NCBI GenBank assembly: GCA_023052935.1
Contig: CM041294.1
Span: forward strand, 105,771,116 to 105,835,115
Direction: 5' to 3'
DNA: 64,000 nt
Source of the DNA: Piezodorus guildinii
Taxonomy: Eukaryota > Arthropoda > Insecta > Hemiptera > Pentatomidae
Of this stretch, positions 34,641 through 44,565 are shown piece by piece (positions within the stretch are counted from its first letter, which is position 1; every line of letters starts with the position of its first letter). The notes under the pieces were generated by a model. That model saw nothing but the letters and a program-made list of their open reading frames with translations. It ran no database searches and had not been told where the DNA came from. The position numbers and the translations under genes are program-made.

Positions 34641-35906
34641 GTCAAATAGTCATAGGTCTCCTTTTGTCGCACTACAAAACTCTAATGTTTTATAAAAGTA
34701 ACTTTTGGCGTTTGCAATTAACGCCTAAATTTTAAAAAGGATATTTATTGCTACTATAAATTCACGATTTACTCCACAAATTACATAATAGTACTAAACT
34801 TTCAAATCTATCTATATATAAAATTTCGGGTGATTTTATAATGCTTCCTCTAACTCCTTATAAACCACTGGACGGATTTTGATAAGGTTTTCACTAACAT
34901 TTAGGACATTGTTTCCTGGAGGTTTATAAGTAAAAACTATTGCAATCTAGCTTTTCTTTAAACGGTAAAAATAAATTTTCTGTGACTAAGTCATAATAAA
35001 ATTATTCCTGAAATATAAGTTGTAACATAGACGTATAATATACCGTTGGGAAGCGCAAGATTAATATAAAGATAAGTTATAACCGCATAATCTCATGCAC
35101 AAATGTTATTTGTAATGTTGTGGATTAGGGAGGTTATGGTGATCGTACAGATTAAGTACTTTATACAGTAGTCAAGATATTAGAAAACAAATATTATGTA
35201 CCAAATAGTACATAAGTTGCTAAAATAAAGGAAAATTAGTTATAAACTAATACTGTTAACAATTATTTTTACTTTTAGATCATTTCACAAAAACAAATAG
35301 TTCCAATGTAAACTAAATTGGACTCATATGGAAACTAAATTAACTTTAATACCTTAAAATGTACTAAGAAAAAGTTCTTATGAAATTTAAAATTGCACTA
35401 AACCGAATAAAATGGGAATAGTTAAACATAACAAACAAATAAACTAAACCAATTTTAGATTTTCTGACCAATTTATGTTCTAATTTCCTCTGATGATTAA
35501 ATATAAGAATTGATAGACGTTATGTAATAAACATAATATTTTTTGCCAAGTTTACTTTTCGTTACGATCAATTCGTAATACTAAAGTAATAAACTTTTAA
35601 TTGGACAAACTGAAGTTTTTTAAACATATATTACACCACATTTAAATTGCAGGGTGAGTTGCTCGTTAAAATATAAACGTGAATATCTTATAGGGATATA
35701 TTTAAGAAAATAACCTGAACTAACAATGAAATAGTATATTCGAGATGCGAAGATATAGTAGACAAAATGTAACATTCCAAACATCCCCCAAGAAGGAAGG
35801 GTCTGGAAGGGAAGGATTGTTAGCAGGGAGTGGGACAATGGGCACTAAGAGCCCGACTACAATACCACGGTCGTTACCAATGTTTACAGACCGATAACGC
35901 ACTCAC
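34641..35906. other. A+T-rich DNA; possible old transposon edge
   Basis: Near 34850-34890 there is CTCCTTATAAACCACTGG and GGATTTTGATAAGGTTTTC. These words are common in old insect transposons (often Helitron-like), but no ends can be defined. The rest has no features. Confidence 0.2.
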
Positions 35907-36018
35907 CTATTGTCGGCCGTGGTCCACAGTATCTGATAAATCGCTTCCTCTGCTCCGCCTCCGAGATCGCGAAACGGTATAATCCAGTATCGGACACCCT
36001 TCCGGTCGATCCCATTTC
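35907..36018 (-). CDS. Candidate internal exon (112 bp), product unknown
   Basis: On the minus strand a G+C-rich, CpG-containing 112-bp segment lies between an acceptor-like GTATATTGCAG (ending 36019) and a strong donor GTGAGTGCG (starting 35906). Frames 1 and 3 are open throughout. The second has a stop only in its last codon. One frame gives residues such as GSTGRVSDTGLYRF and SEAEQRKRFIRYCG, and another gives VRYWIIPFRDLGGGAEEAIY. I recognise neither. Base composition is unlike the flanks. It could also be a conserved noncoding block. If real, it belongs to a gene running leftward with large introns. Confidence 0.3.
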
Positions 36019-36324
36019 CTGCAATATACACCCCCCTCGCGGCCTTCTCAACGGGGAATGGAAAAAGTACACTCTATTAGCAATTTCCTAGATGATGAAT
36101 CGGCAGGTTAATGATCTCCGAGCACGCAGTTAGGTTTGTATGTCACCGAGCTTTGTACCATCTCAGGAAAGTGCAAAGACGAGTTTCTTAGTAAAGATAA
36201 AATAATCATAAATCATGAAACATTTGAAAGAAAAAAAAATCTCCATTGAAGTTTACAAATACACTTATCGTTTTACAAACAGAAATTGATTTAGAATTTG
36301 TTGGAATATAATTTGAATTAAAAA

Positions 36325-36640
36325 AAAAAATCTGGTGTGTGCAACACACGACTATCACTCACCTCCGTTGTTAAAATCGATTAAAGTATTTTAAATTTTA
36401 CAATTAGAGAATTCTAAAAATTCTAAAATATTTAGCTTGCTAAAGGTATATTTTCATTTATATTACTGTCCCTCATGTTCAAAAACAAATAATTGCATTA
36501 TTATTATTTTTTTTTTTTTGCAGTTTTCTCTTCAAGCTGGATATCGAATCTTATCAACTTATATATTTACCTGTAATTCAAAAATTTTCAGGATCGCAAT
36601 ACTTTCCCTTACTATATATTTCATATATAGGTAAGTGGAA
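36325..36640 (-). repeat. Dispersed repeat DR1, internally deleted
   Basis: The left end has CTGGTGTGTGCAACACACGAC and GTTCAAAAACAAATAATTGCA, matching one end of DR1. The right end has TTTTCAGGATCGCAATACTT and CCTTACTATATATTTC, matching the other end. The middle with the TG tract is gone. The 65-codon frame here is not a gene. Confidence 0.65.
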
Positions 36641-37889
36641 GTAAAAATTGATCAAAAGAAACCAATATCTGTGTGCTATATAAGCCAATTTATTTTTAAA
36701 AATATAGCTAGCAATTTTTATTTATTTTTTTTTTATTTGCACATAAGGCAAAGCTACTTGCTCCATTAAAAAGTAAGAAAAGGAAGCAGGAAATTGCATT
36801 GATACTTATCAAAAGAGATCGCATCTTGCTGGAATGATAGAATATATACGTTTGCCACATATATTCAATGCACTACGGTACACTCACTTTAGCATAAACC
36901 CTCCATATCAGATAACGTTATTCAAAGCTAAAAACGTATCTAAAATATTTCTTTCGCTGCAACTAGAAATAACGGAGGGTAAGATAGTCTGCATTCTTCT
37001 ATAAAAACAAGTTGACCTCTGTTTTTTTTTTTTTTTTATATATATTTATTTTTAAAATAATTCGCTATTTAGGAATCGAAATTTCTTTCAATATCATAAT
37101 AATCAGCTATGAAACTGTTCAAGTTTCGCAAAGAAACTAAATATTATAATAGAGTGTAATTTTCAAAACTTGCCAATGACCCTCTGGGGTAGAGGCAAAT
37201 GAAACAAATAAAAAAATTGCTTTTTTCATCAATTGATTTTAAATAATGCGTTCTAAACTTCTACATGCCAATTTATTTGTAAACTTTCTTTGCATGAATC
37301 TCTATTATCACAATCATTATTTTATTTGGTAACAGTTTTAGGTGCCACGTACAACATGGATTAGAGAAACCAGATTGTAATATTTACATTGTGTAAATAA
37401 ATTGTGTTTCTTCAAAAACAGAAAAAAGTTTTTCGTCTGTCTGCTTGCCTGTATCCTAGAAGACGTAGTGATGTTTGCAAAGCTTATAACTACAGAAATT
37501 GTATCCCGGCAGCAAAAAAATTTATTTTATTTATGAATTTCATATACAGCGTTATAAATTTCTTATTAATTAAAAAAAAATAAATGAATTACCTTTTTGT
37601 TATTTTTTTTATTATTTCAATTCACTTACTCTTATTAGTCATAGATAAAATTATCTATAATGACTTAAATATTCCATTAGTCACAGACCTAAACCTCACA
37701 ACTCCACTTATCAGTGACCTACTATCCTTATATATTCCTGATAACCCTCTAAGATGGTCTAAATGCATCAATGTTTAGTTTTTTCATAAGTCATTTTAAT
37801 AATCAGTATTCAAACATCGCATTAACTTATTAATTTAATACAATTGCAAACTTCAATAAATATTTATTTCAACGATTTTAGCAATAATA
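36641..37889. other. A+T-rich DNA; doubtful LINE trace
   Basis: A 64-codon plus-strand frame at 37584-37778 contains YNDLNIPLVTD and DNPLRWSK. This distantly recalls the HRDLNIP...RRLK end of Jockey elements, but it is too weak to call. Nothing else is seen. Confidence 0.25.
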
Positions 37890-38105
37890 CATCATAAAAA
37901 AACGCTGCAAATTATAACACAATGGTATATTATTCTAAATAGCAATATTAGGGTATAACTGTTAGTGAATTTGTAGATAGACAATTAAGTAATATGAAAA
38001 GCAGTAAATAATTCAAAGATAAATGGCAAATCTCCACTGCTAATTTCAAAACGCTATATCTCAGCTAGTTCTAAACTAATTTCAATGTTTTATTGTTTTT
38101 TACTT

Positions 38106-39022
38106 TCACTTACTATATATAGTAAGGAAAGTATTGCGATCGTGAAAATTTTCGAATTCCAGTTTTCAACGGAAATACACGTTTTAGGGTCCCCTGAGTC
38201 CAAATAACCAAGTCCCGCAAAAAGGTCTGTGTGTGTGTGTGTCTGTGTGTGTGTGTGTGTCTGTGGTAACTCCCGGGCGGAAACGGTAAGTCCTATGAAA
38301 CTGAAATTTCATATTTAAGACAACTATACGCCCGAGACGTGACAAAACTTTTTTCATCAAAATGAGCTTACCAGAAGAGGCACTTTATACCATGCATTTT
38401 GCACCTTTTTTCGATTTTCTCAAAAACGGTTCCGACGATTTTGATTAAACTCGCTATATCGATGTATAATTAAATGGGCTTTAATATCATGTAGGTTTTA
38501 TTTGGATAAAAATGGTCTGACAGGGCTTAAATGCCGATATTTTAAATTTTCTTCCTCTAAAGTACCTTTAATTTTTTAGATTCAATAATAATAACTAGAT
38601 TATCTTGTTAGCGCTGATGAAAAACAGGTAAATATATAAATTGAATAAATTCGATACCCAACTAAAGGAGAAAACAGAAAAAATATTATTTTAATGCAAT
38701 TTTTCGTTTTTAAACATAAGAGCAGTAATATACATGAATGATATACCGTTGGAAAGCTAAAGATTTTAGAAAAAATATCATCTCATACACAAGCTTTTAG
38801 AAGTTAATGGAGAGTGATGAAAAGAAGATAAATCTAACTGATTATTTAAGATAATAATATAATAGATTTTTTAATAAAACACATGTTTCTATATAAATTC
38901 AATTTGATTAATTCCTTAATAATCTCACGTATTTTTATCTCTAACTCTATTTGAAAATTCTTTCATTGATTTTAAAAATGGAGGTAAGTAAAAGTCGTGT
39001 GTTGCCCGCACCAGATTTTTTT
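38106..39022 (+). repeat. Dispersed repeat DR1, most complete copy
   Basis: Begins with TTACTATATATAGTAAGG (containing the self-complementary TACTATATATAGTA). It continues with GAAAGTATTGCGATCGTG, the TG tract 38227-38265, GGAAACGGTAAGTCC and TTTGCACCTTTTTTCG. It ends around GTCGTGTGTTGCCCGCACC. Other copies: 9835-10735, 36325-36640, 54540-54660 and 57755-58400, all in the opposite orientation. It encodes nothing. Class unknown. The T-rich right edge would allow a retro-insertion, but no TSD could be fixed. Confidence 0.72.
38227..38265. repeat. (TG)n microsatellite inside DR1
   Basis: A TG run broken twice by TC. It is the complement of the CA tract in the copy near 10.58 kb. Confidence 0.9.
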
Positions 39023-39500
39023 TTCATTTTTTAGACACTTAAATTCTTAATGAAATAAAACTATTTTTTTGGTATTTACTTATTTAATAATTAGGAAAAC
39101 CGGATTTTTTGGTTAGTAAACACTAATCAATTTTTTCTCTATCTTCAAAAATAACTGAGTTATTGAATTAAATCACTTTTAATCGGCCGCCATATTAAAA
39201 AGTAACCAGCTGATATCAACGTCTAGGTGTTAGGATCATCGCCCCATGCCCAAGTATTTTTGTGGCGAATTAATAAAAAAATGGTCAAGTAGTTTCGGAG
39301 AAATGACGTCGTACTGCGTACTGTGGACGGCGGACATAAGGAATTTTTTTTATTCGTTATTCGGGTTCTATGCATCTTGAAGCGTAAGCCCTCATATTTA
39401 GAAGGGAATAATTTTTTTTTTTTATATTTTGGTCGATTACAAAGGTTCGTAATTGAAGATAATGAACCAATAATGAAGTGTTTTGTTGCTTTTGACAAGG

Positions 39501-40207
39501 TTTAATTTTTTTTTTATGACATTTAAGCTGATTATTGAAAAAAAGTAACTTAATGTAACCTACAATAATGCTCAGTATATATTTTCAATCAAACATTGTC
39601 TAAGTTCAAGAACTAAACTTGAATCAGAAGTATGTAAAATACACGACGTTCGTCAGGTGTCTATAAATATTTAAAGCTTCTTGAGAGCGCGAAATAAAAG
39701 AGAATGAAACGCATCATACACCGAGAAAAGGACCCTGTCATTTACATAAACTCACGGTTAAACGTAAAATAAAGAGAAAAACTGAAGATAGAAGGAGAGG
39801 GGGATTACTTAAAAATAAATCAGTTTCCGCAGCGTAGAGTGGACGGCCAAGTTTCTATAAGAAATAATTGCATAGAACAAAAAGTCTCGAGGAGCGAGCA
39901 ACTTTCCACCAAGCCCATGATACTTTGCATAATTCAATTGTGAAAATTCCCTAACCCCCAGGCCGGGAGCTACCGAGTAATTTTCTTTTAATTCGCTTTT
40001 AATTCGCTCCCCTCCGCTACGTGACCGTGAGAACTCTCTTCACTTTCACATCACCCGGGTCCTATTTAGTTTTGTCGCTTCCCCAATTTCCCTCTCTTCC
40101 TTCCCAACGTTTCCTATCTATTTATATAAATTCCTAGGTCTGGTTAAAAAGTACTAGACTGGATATAAAAGAGAATAAATACGATTCCCAAAATATATTC
40201 TAAAGTG
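39501..40207. other. Unique DNA with a G+C-richer island
   Basis: Positions 39660-40140 contain pyrimidine-rich and G+C-rich sequence (for example CCCCAGGCCGGGAGCTACC) plus repeated TTTTAATTCGCT. It is not found elsewhere in the window. It could be a conserved regulatory block. No frame was supported. Confidence 0.3.
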
Positions 40208-40400
40208 TTTTTTATTTTATTTTTTATTAGTTCTTTATTTCCAGATCGACTGCGTAAGCCATACATGGGTTTATATATTAACAGTCATTACAATTTCTAA
40301 CAATTGAGGAAGTGGAGGTACAGTATTATGTATAGACATATACCTATTAAAGGTCATATATAAATGACACCTTTAACTACTTTACGGTTATAATTAAACT
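40208..40400 (-). mobile_element. Jockey-1 LINE 3' UTR, third copy
   Basis: On the minus strand it ends with GGCTTACGCAGTCGATCTGG, AATAAA and an A-rich tail (T-rich at 40208-40230). It is diverged from the copies at 10077-10376 and 15553-15930, and only the last ~190 bp remain. Confidence 0.7.
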
Positions 40401-40870
40401 GTTTTTTTTTTGTTTTTTTTATATTTAAAAAATTCAAATAAAAGAATAGAAGCTATCATGAGGTAGTACTTTAACATTTTACTTAAGTAAGAAGGTCTCG
40501 AGACTATCGTATTATGAGTCTCATCGGAGCGGCATTGACAACACATGGGGATTAAACGGAGCTATGCGAGCTGATAGTTTGGAATTAAAAGAGGAATGTC
40601 TATTTCACGCTAATTCTGAAATTAGGTATGAATGTGATGAAGATTGTTATTATTTTATATAAAGTTTTTTTCTTCTTCTTTGTTTAGTATTTATTAATTA
40701 TACATTTTATTTTATTAAAATGCACATATGGAATGAATGATTTATTTTTAGCTGTAATACTCATTGCCCCAGATTGTATTGTCCGTTAATAAAAAAAAAT
40801 AATAATTCCGAAATTAATGAGGTATTAAGATCTGCATACGCATATAGTGGAAGCCGAAATGGAGAGGCAT

Positions 40871-40909
<39 letters not shown>

Positions 40910-42097
40910 TTTATAATATTTTTATTGGTGAGAAAGTAAGGAGCATTCAGTATTTTTCTAAGGATTAGAGATAGCAACGATTGGATGCGGCTGGACTAGC
41001 TCAATAACCTCAAATTAGTAAGCTGACCGAATTCTGGGAATATAAAGTAGTAAAAAAAAAAAAAAAAAAAATGAGAATTCTGCAGGTTAAGAATCGGACA
41101 CAGCTAACCGACCAATCTCCTGCTTAATTACAAATCATTCTATAAGTCTAAGCAAGGTATAAATGCAAGTAAACAATTATATATGATACAATAAAAATTT
41201 GTATTATTAAATACCACGCAACCATTTATAAAGAAACGCCAGAGACATAAACGTCAAATACATAATTTAAGCATTCTATGGTTCAACCAATCGTTTGGTT
41301 TTTCAATAAATAACGCCGAAATAGAAAAGGAAAAATGCAAATTTTAATATATTAAATATTTTAAAATTAAACAGAAAAAAAATGGAGCTGGCATATTCAA
41401 ATTTTTAGTCTAACCTTGTAAGTCAAAAGTATATAAATTCTTTAAAAAAATCTGTTGTTTACTCTGTACACAATTTTTAAAATGTTTCAGAAAGTTCATA
41501 TATTTATATGAAACGGGAACTGGTTTATGTTTAAATCAAGGATGGGGTATACACCTCATTTTAGAACTAAAACTCCAACTCAATGGCCTGATCTAGACAA
41601 CATCTGGGATAAACAATGAAGGGAGGGACTTTTCATTTTTAAGCTTTCATTTAAGGCTGAAATGCTAAAAGTGATCTTTGTTGTCTTTTTCCTCCCTGAC
41701 AAGAGGACTTGATGCAAATGACAAGTTCTTTGAACACTAATGAGTGCGGGTCCTCTTAAGGGAGGAGCAACTTCATAACCGGCTCGTCCGTATCAATTGC
41801 TCAGTCTACCCCGAACAATACCTCGCCTCTTCTTTAAATCTCCCGTCGACTTTGTAGAGCTCAGAAGTCGCCTACCTTTAATCCTGGCTCCAAATATTTA
41901 ACAGGAATTAAAACTCATCGCATTTATCATTATAATTCCATTGAACCTAAACGCGAACGAACGATAACTTTAGAGAAACTTTATTGTCATACTTCTAGAA
42001 GTATTTTAGAATCCATCCTTAGCAAAAAATGAAAAAACATCGGTAATTTGGACGCCTAAAAATTACAATCTGCGTTATTTATAATTATTAGAATAAT
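40401..42097. other. Unique DNA with a long poly-A run
   Basis: Poly-A lies at 40875-40906 and a second A-run at about 41052-41070. Positions 41740-41890 are richer in G+C without a frame. No repeats are shared with the window. Confidence 0.35.
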
Positions 42098-42356
42098 AAA
42101 ACCCATGAAGGTCTTGGGCTCAGTACATATAGAAATTGGTACGGTTTCAATGCCAACGTCTCTCCATCGAGGTGATTAGGCGTTGATCACGCTCAGCCGC
42201 CAGGTTTTTACCCAATATTGGGTAACCACTTTAAAGAGGCTGGGTCTGCCCAAGGAGGGTCGCCCCTCGGCTTAATAAATAACATTCTGCCACAGCCGGG
42301 ATTCGACCCCAGGACTCGAAGAACAGTAGCCTATTGCTCGTTCCACTATAAGCGTA
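42098..42356 (-). mobile_element. SINE B, minus-strand copy
   Basis: On the minus strand it has a tRNA-like head with TATAGTGGAACGAGCAATAG and the B-box GGGTCGAATCCC. The body follows with GGGGCGACCCT, AAACCTGGCGGCTGAGCG, CGCCTAATC and GAGCCCAAGACCTTCATGGG. The block order equals 14161-14470. It is better preserved than that copy in the head. Confidence 0.75.
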
Positions 42357-43317
42357 ATAATACAGTTTAAATATAAATAACTTCTATTTTTTCCAGCAAC
42401 TTGCTGCCGTGTTCCTTCAGAGAAGTAAGTATGATAAATAAAATAATTGAAATATTCTAAAACAAAAAAAAATAATAATAAAAAAAAACAAAAAAAAACA
42501 AAAAAAAAACAGGGTTGCTGAACACCTGCAGCGTCCGCTGACCAAAGATTGAGCATACAACGTTGAAAATATATTCAGTGCTCCATACATAGGAGTAATT
42601 TTTGGAATGATTTTCTTTCCTACTACTTGCACAATTTAGAAAGCCCTTCTGTACACCTACCTCACTGAGGGTACACATCGTCACCAAAAACGTTTTTAAG
42701 AATCTATACTCAGGAAAATGGTGAGGACCACAGCTCGGAAGAAAGAGAAGCCTAAGTACTAGCACAAACTATTCGATCTCCCAACGATTCCAGATTTCAT
42801 CTAAAATCTACCTCTTAAATACCCTCTTACAAAAACCCTGATCATCATTTAGGCGATCCGGGGCTGGAGCGATAGAGGGATCCTAGAACTCTAGAACCCA
42901 GTACCTCTATATTTTTTAGGAATAATTATTTAGCATAATTTTTCCACAATTTAGAGTAGAAAATAGAATCAAAGCAATCCAATAAAAATGAAGTCATCGT
43001 GACCTAAGCCACATTACGAAAATATTTTTCTATTATTTGAACCAATCACTGGTCCCTTTTTATAAGGTATCTAATAGACTACAAGAGAAAAAGAGGACGT
43101 AAAACATAATGTAGGCATGGCATAGTATTAGGCTGTTTGATGTAGTTTCTTATTATCTTCCAATTTAATTATTATTTGACGCGAAACAGCCTAAAAGACT
43201 AGGTAACTATGACGCATTTCTTTTTCAGTTCTTTCATCTTGGCCCATCTTTGCTTGAGATTGCACTGATTTTTGTCTTCCTCTCTCTCTCTCTCTCTCTC
43301 TTATTCAGGTCTTCTAA
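42357..43317. other. Unique DNA, A-rich runs and a (CT)n tract
   Basis: Three overlapping minus-strand frames (42272-42765) result from an A-rich tract at 42460-42510 and are not supported as genes. A (CT)n microsatellite lies at 43279-43301. Confidence 0.4.
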
Positions 43318-43512
43318 GACGGGAGTATTGAATTGATATTAATCTTGCGTAACTTTGGCGTATTTTTGGCCCATTGATTCTCCTAAGAAACCTTCTTTTT
43401 ATTGTCAGCAGTTTCTCTACTTTGGAAAACACAGTTTCTGTTCCATACAATATCGTTGGCTCTCATCATATTCATACACTGCTAGTAGGTCCAAGTCATC
43501 CGCAAAAGTCAG
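43318..43512 (-). pseudogene. LINE RT remnant, minus strand
   Basis: On the minus strand it reads LTFADDLDLLA (catalytic FADD at 43495-43506). After a deletion comes ILYGTETVFSKVEKLLTIK, then RRFLRRINGPKIRQSYARL. These are RT motifs of non-LTR retrotransposons (palm motif, then the YG-E-W and R-LRRI-GP block). It is far too short to be active. It lies head to head with another LINE tail that starts at 43519. Confidence 0.75.
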
Positions 43513-43518
43513 ACCTGT

Positions 43519-44050
43519 TATAAAAACTTAGCAAAACTTAGACATTATAATACCGAAGTCAAACCAGAAGCGTTATATGCATCTGAAACCTTAATTATTG
43601 GAAGCAGATCTTTAACCAAAGACATAAAGAAACAAGAAAGGAAAATTTCACGAACGATTTTTGGCCCAGTTTGTAAAGAGGGAATCTGGAGAAAAAAATC
43701 TTCCGAGAAATACACGTATATAATCAGTGTGAAAAAATCTCTCATACATTTCGTAAAAGACGATTGAAATTTTACGGGCACGTTATCAGAATGGACAGTG
43801 GTAGAATAACTAAAAAAACCTCAACCTAGCTCTCTCATTAAAAACCAAGAATAGAAACAGATCGTGAAATTAAAACAGATCACCAGGAAATCAACATCTC
43901 AGAAGACACTGTACGGGACAGATGTAAATTCAGAACTCTAATCAACAATCACCAATTTAAAGATAAACCCAAAACCAGGGCCACTCAAGCTTAGACTGAA
44001 GAACGAACAAAAAGGAACTCAGCGAGAGGATGAAGAGATTTTGAAAGGAA
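43519..44050 (+). pseudogene. LINE RT C-terminal remnant, plus strand
   Basis: Reads YKNLAKLRHYNTEVKPEALY, ASETLIIGSRSLTKDIKKQE, RKISRTIFGPVCKEGIWRKK. After frameshifts come RRLKFYGHVIRMDSGRITKK, TVRDRCKFRTLINNHQFK and TEERTKRNSAR, then KRFWK. This is the common tail of insect endonuclease/RT LINEs, in which FYGH-RM and the final WTEERK...RMK..W are typical. A stop after GITKKTST and frameshifts show that it is dead. The palm and everything 5' of it are missing. The minus-strand frame 43545-43781 is its shadow. Confidence 0.82.
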
Positions 44051-44513
44051 TAACGATGATGAGAGAAAATATAAAAATATACCTTATGTAGATGTTACCA
44101 TATGTAAATGAACTTGAAAAGAATGAGGATAGGATTTATATATTTTTTTTTGGTTCCTTTTCTATTTTAACTATTCTTCTATAACTACACCGATTAAGGA
44201 CTACAATAAAGGAAGTAACTATAACGAGCGTAGCGGATACCAAAGGCTAAACAAGCTATAAACAATCCTCGACCGAGAAGACATTTGCCAAACAGCGGGG
44301 GCCGACCGCAGACCGCCCGGTAATTAAGCTAACGAGGGGCCGTGATGCAGCGGGCCGAGGGATCAATGCACTGCCCCATCTGCATCCCCAGTCTTAGTGC
44401 ATCGCTGGTCGCTGGATTAGTGTCGTCGTGGATTAGTTGCCTATGTTGGTGTACACCGTACGGCTGCGGTCGCTCAAATAAGCCTACCGCCCTCACCGCA
44501 CTCCCTGCTTTAC

Positions 44514-44565
44514 CTGTTCTCAGTGTATGCGCTTTGAAAAGCAGGCCTTCCAGGAGAATGGGGTA
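44514..44565 (-). CDS. Candidate internal exon (52 bp), product unknown
   Basis: On the minus strand it lies between AATAAGTACAG and the donor GTAAAGC, within a G+C-rich island. All of the frame that would continue from the candidate at 47915-47956 (two bases, 16 codons, two bases) is open, with residues PHSPGRPAFQSAYTEN. Phase agreement is a one-in-three chance event. The family is not recognised. Confidence 0.2.

Larger units (their letters stand above)
37890..39500 (+). repeat. Dispersed repeat DR2, copy 2, split by DR1
   Basis: The left part 37890-38105 and right part 39035-39500 together match 3960-4700. The interruption is a DR1 copy (38106-39022). The right part has an extra stretch (around 39222-39290) that copy 1 lacks, so copy 1 has a small deletion or this copy an insertion. 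The minus-strand 91-codon frame here and the 116-codon frame in copy 1 are related but eroded. Confidence 0.7.

Noticed and set aside
37584..37778. Jockey C-terminal fragment
   Set aside because: Only two short words resemble the family; the order and spacing do not match well enough.
42272..42765. Three overlapping minus-strand frames rich in Phe
   Set aside because: They arise from an A-rich tract read backwards; they overlap each other and have no domain.
43318..44050. Twin-primed 5' inversion of a single LINE
   Set aside because: Both halves contain the same post-palm block, which a single twin-primed copy would not duplicate.
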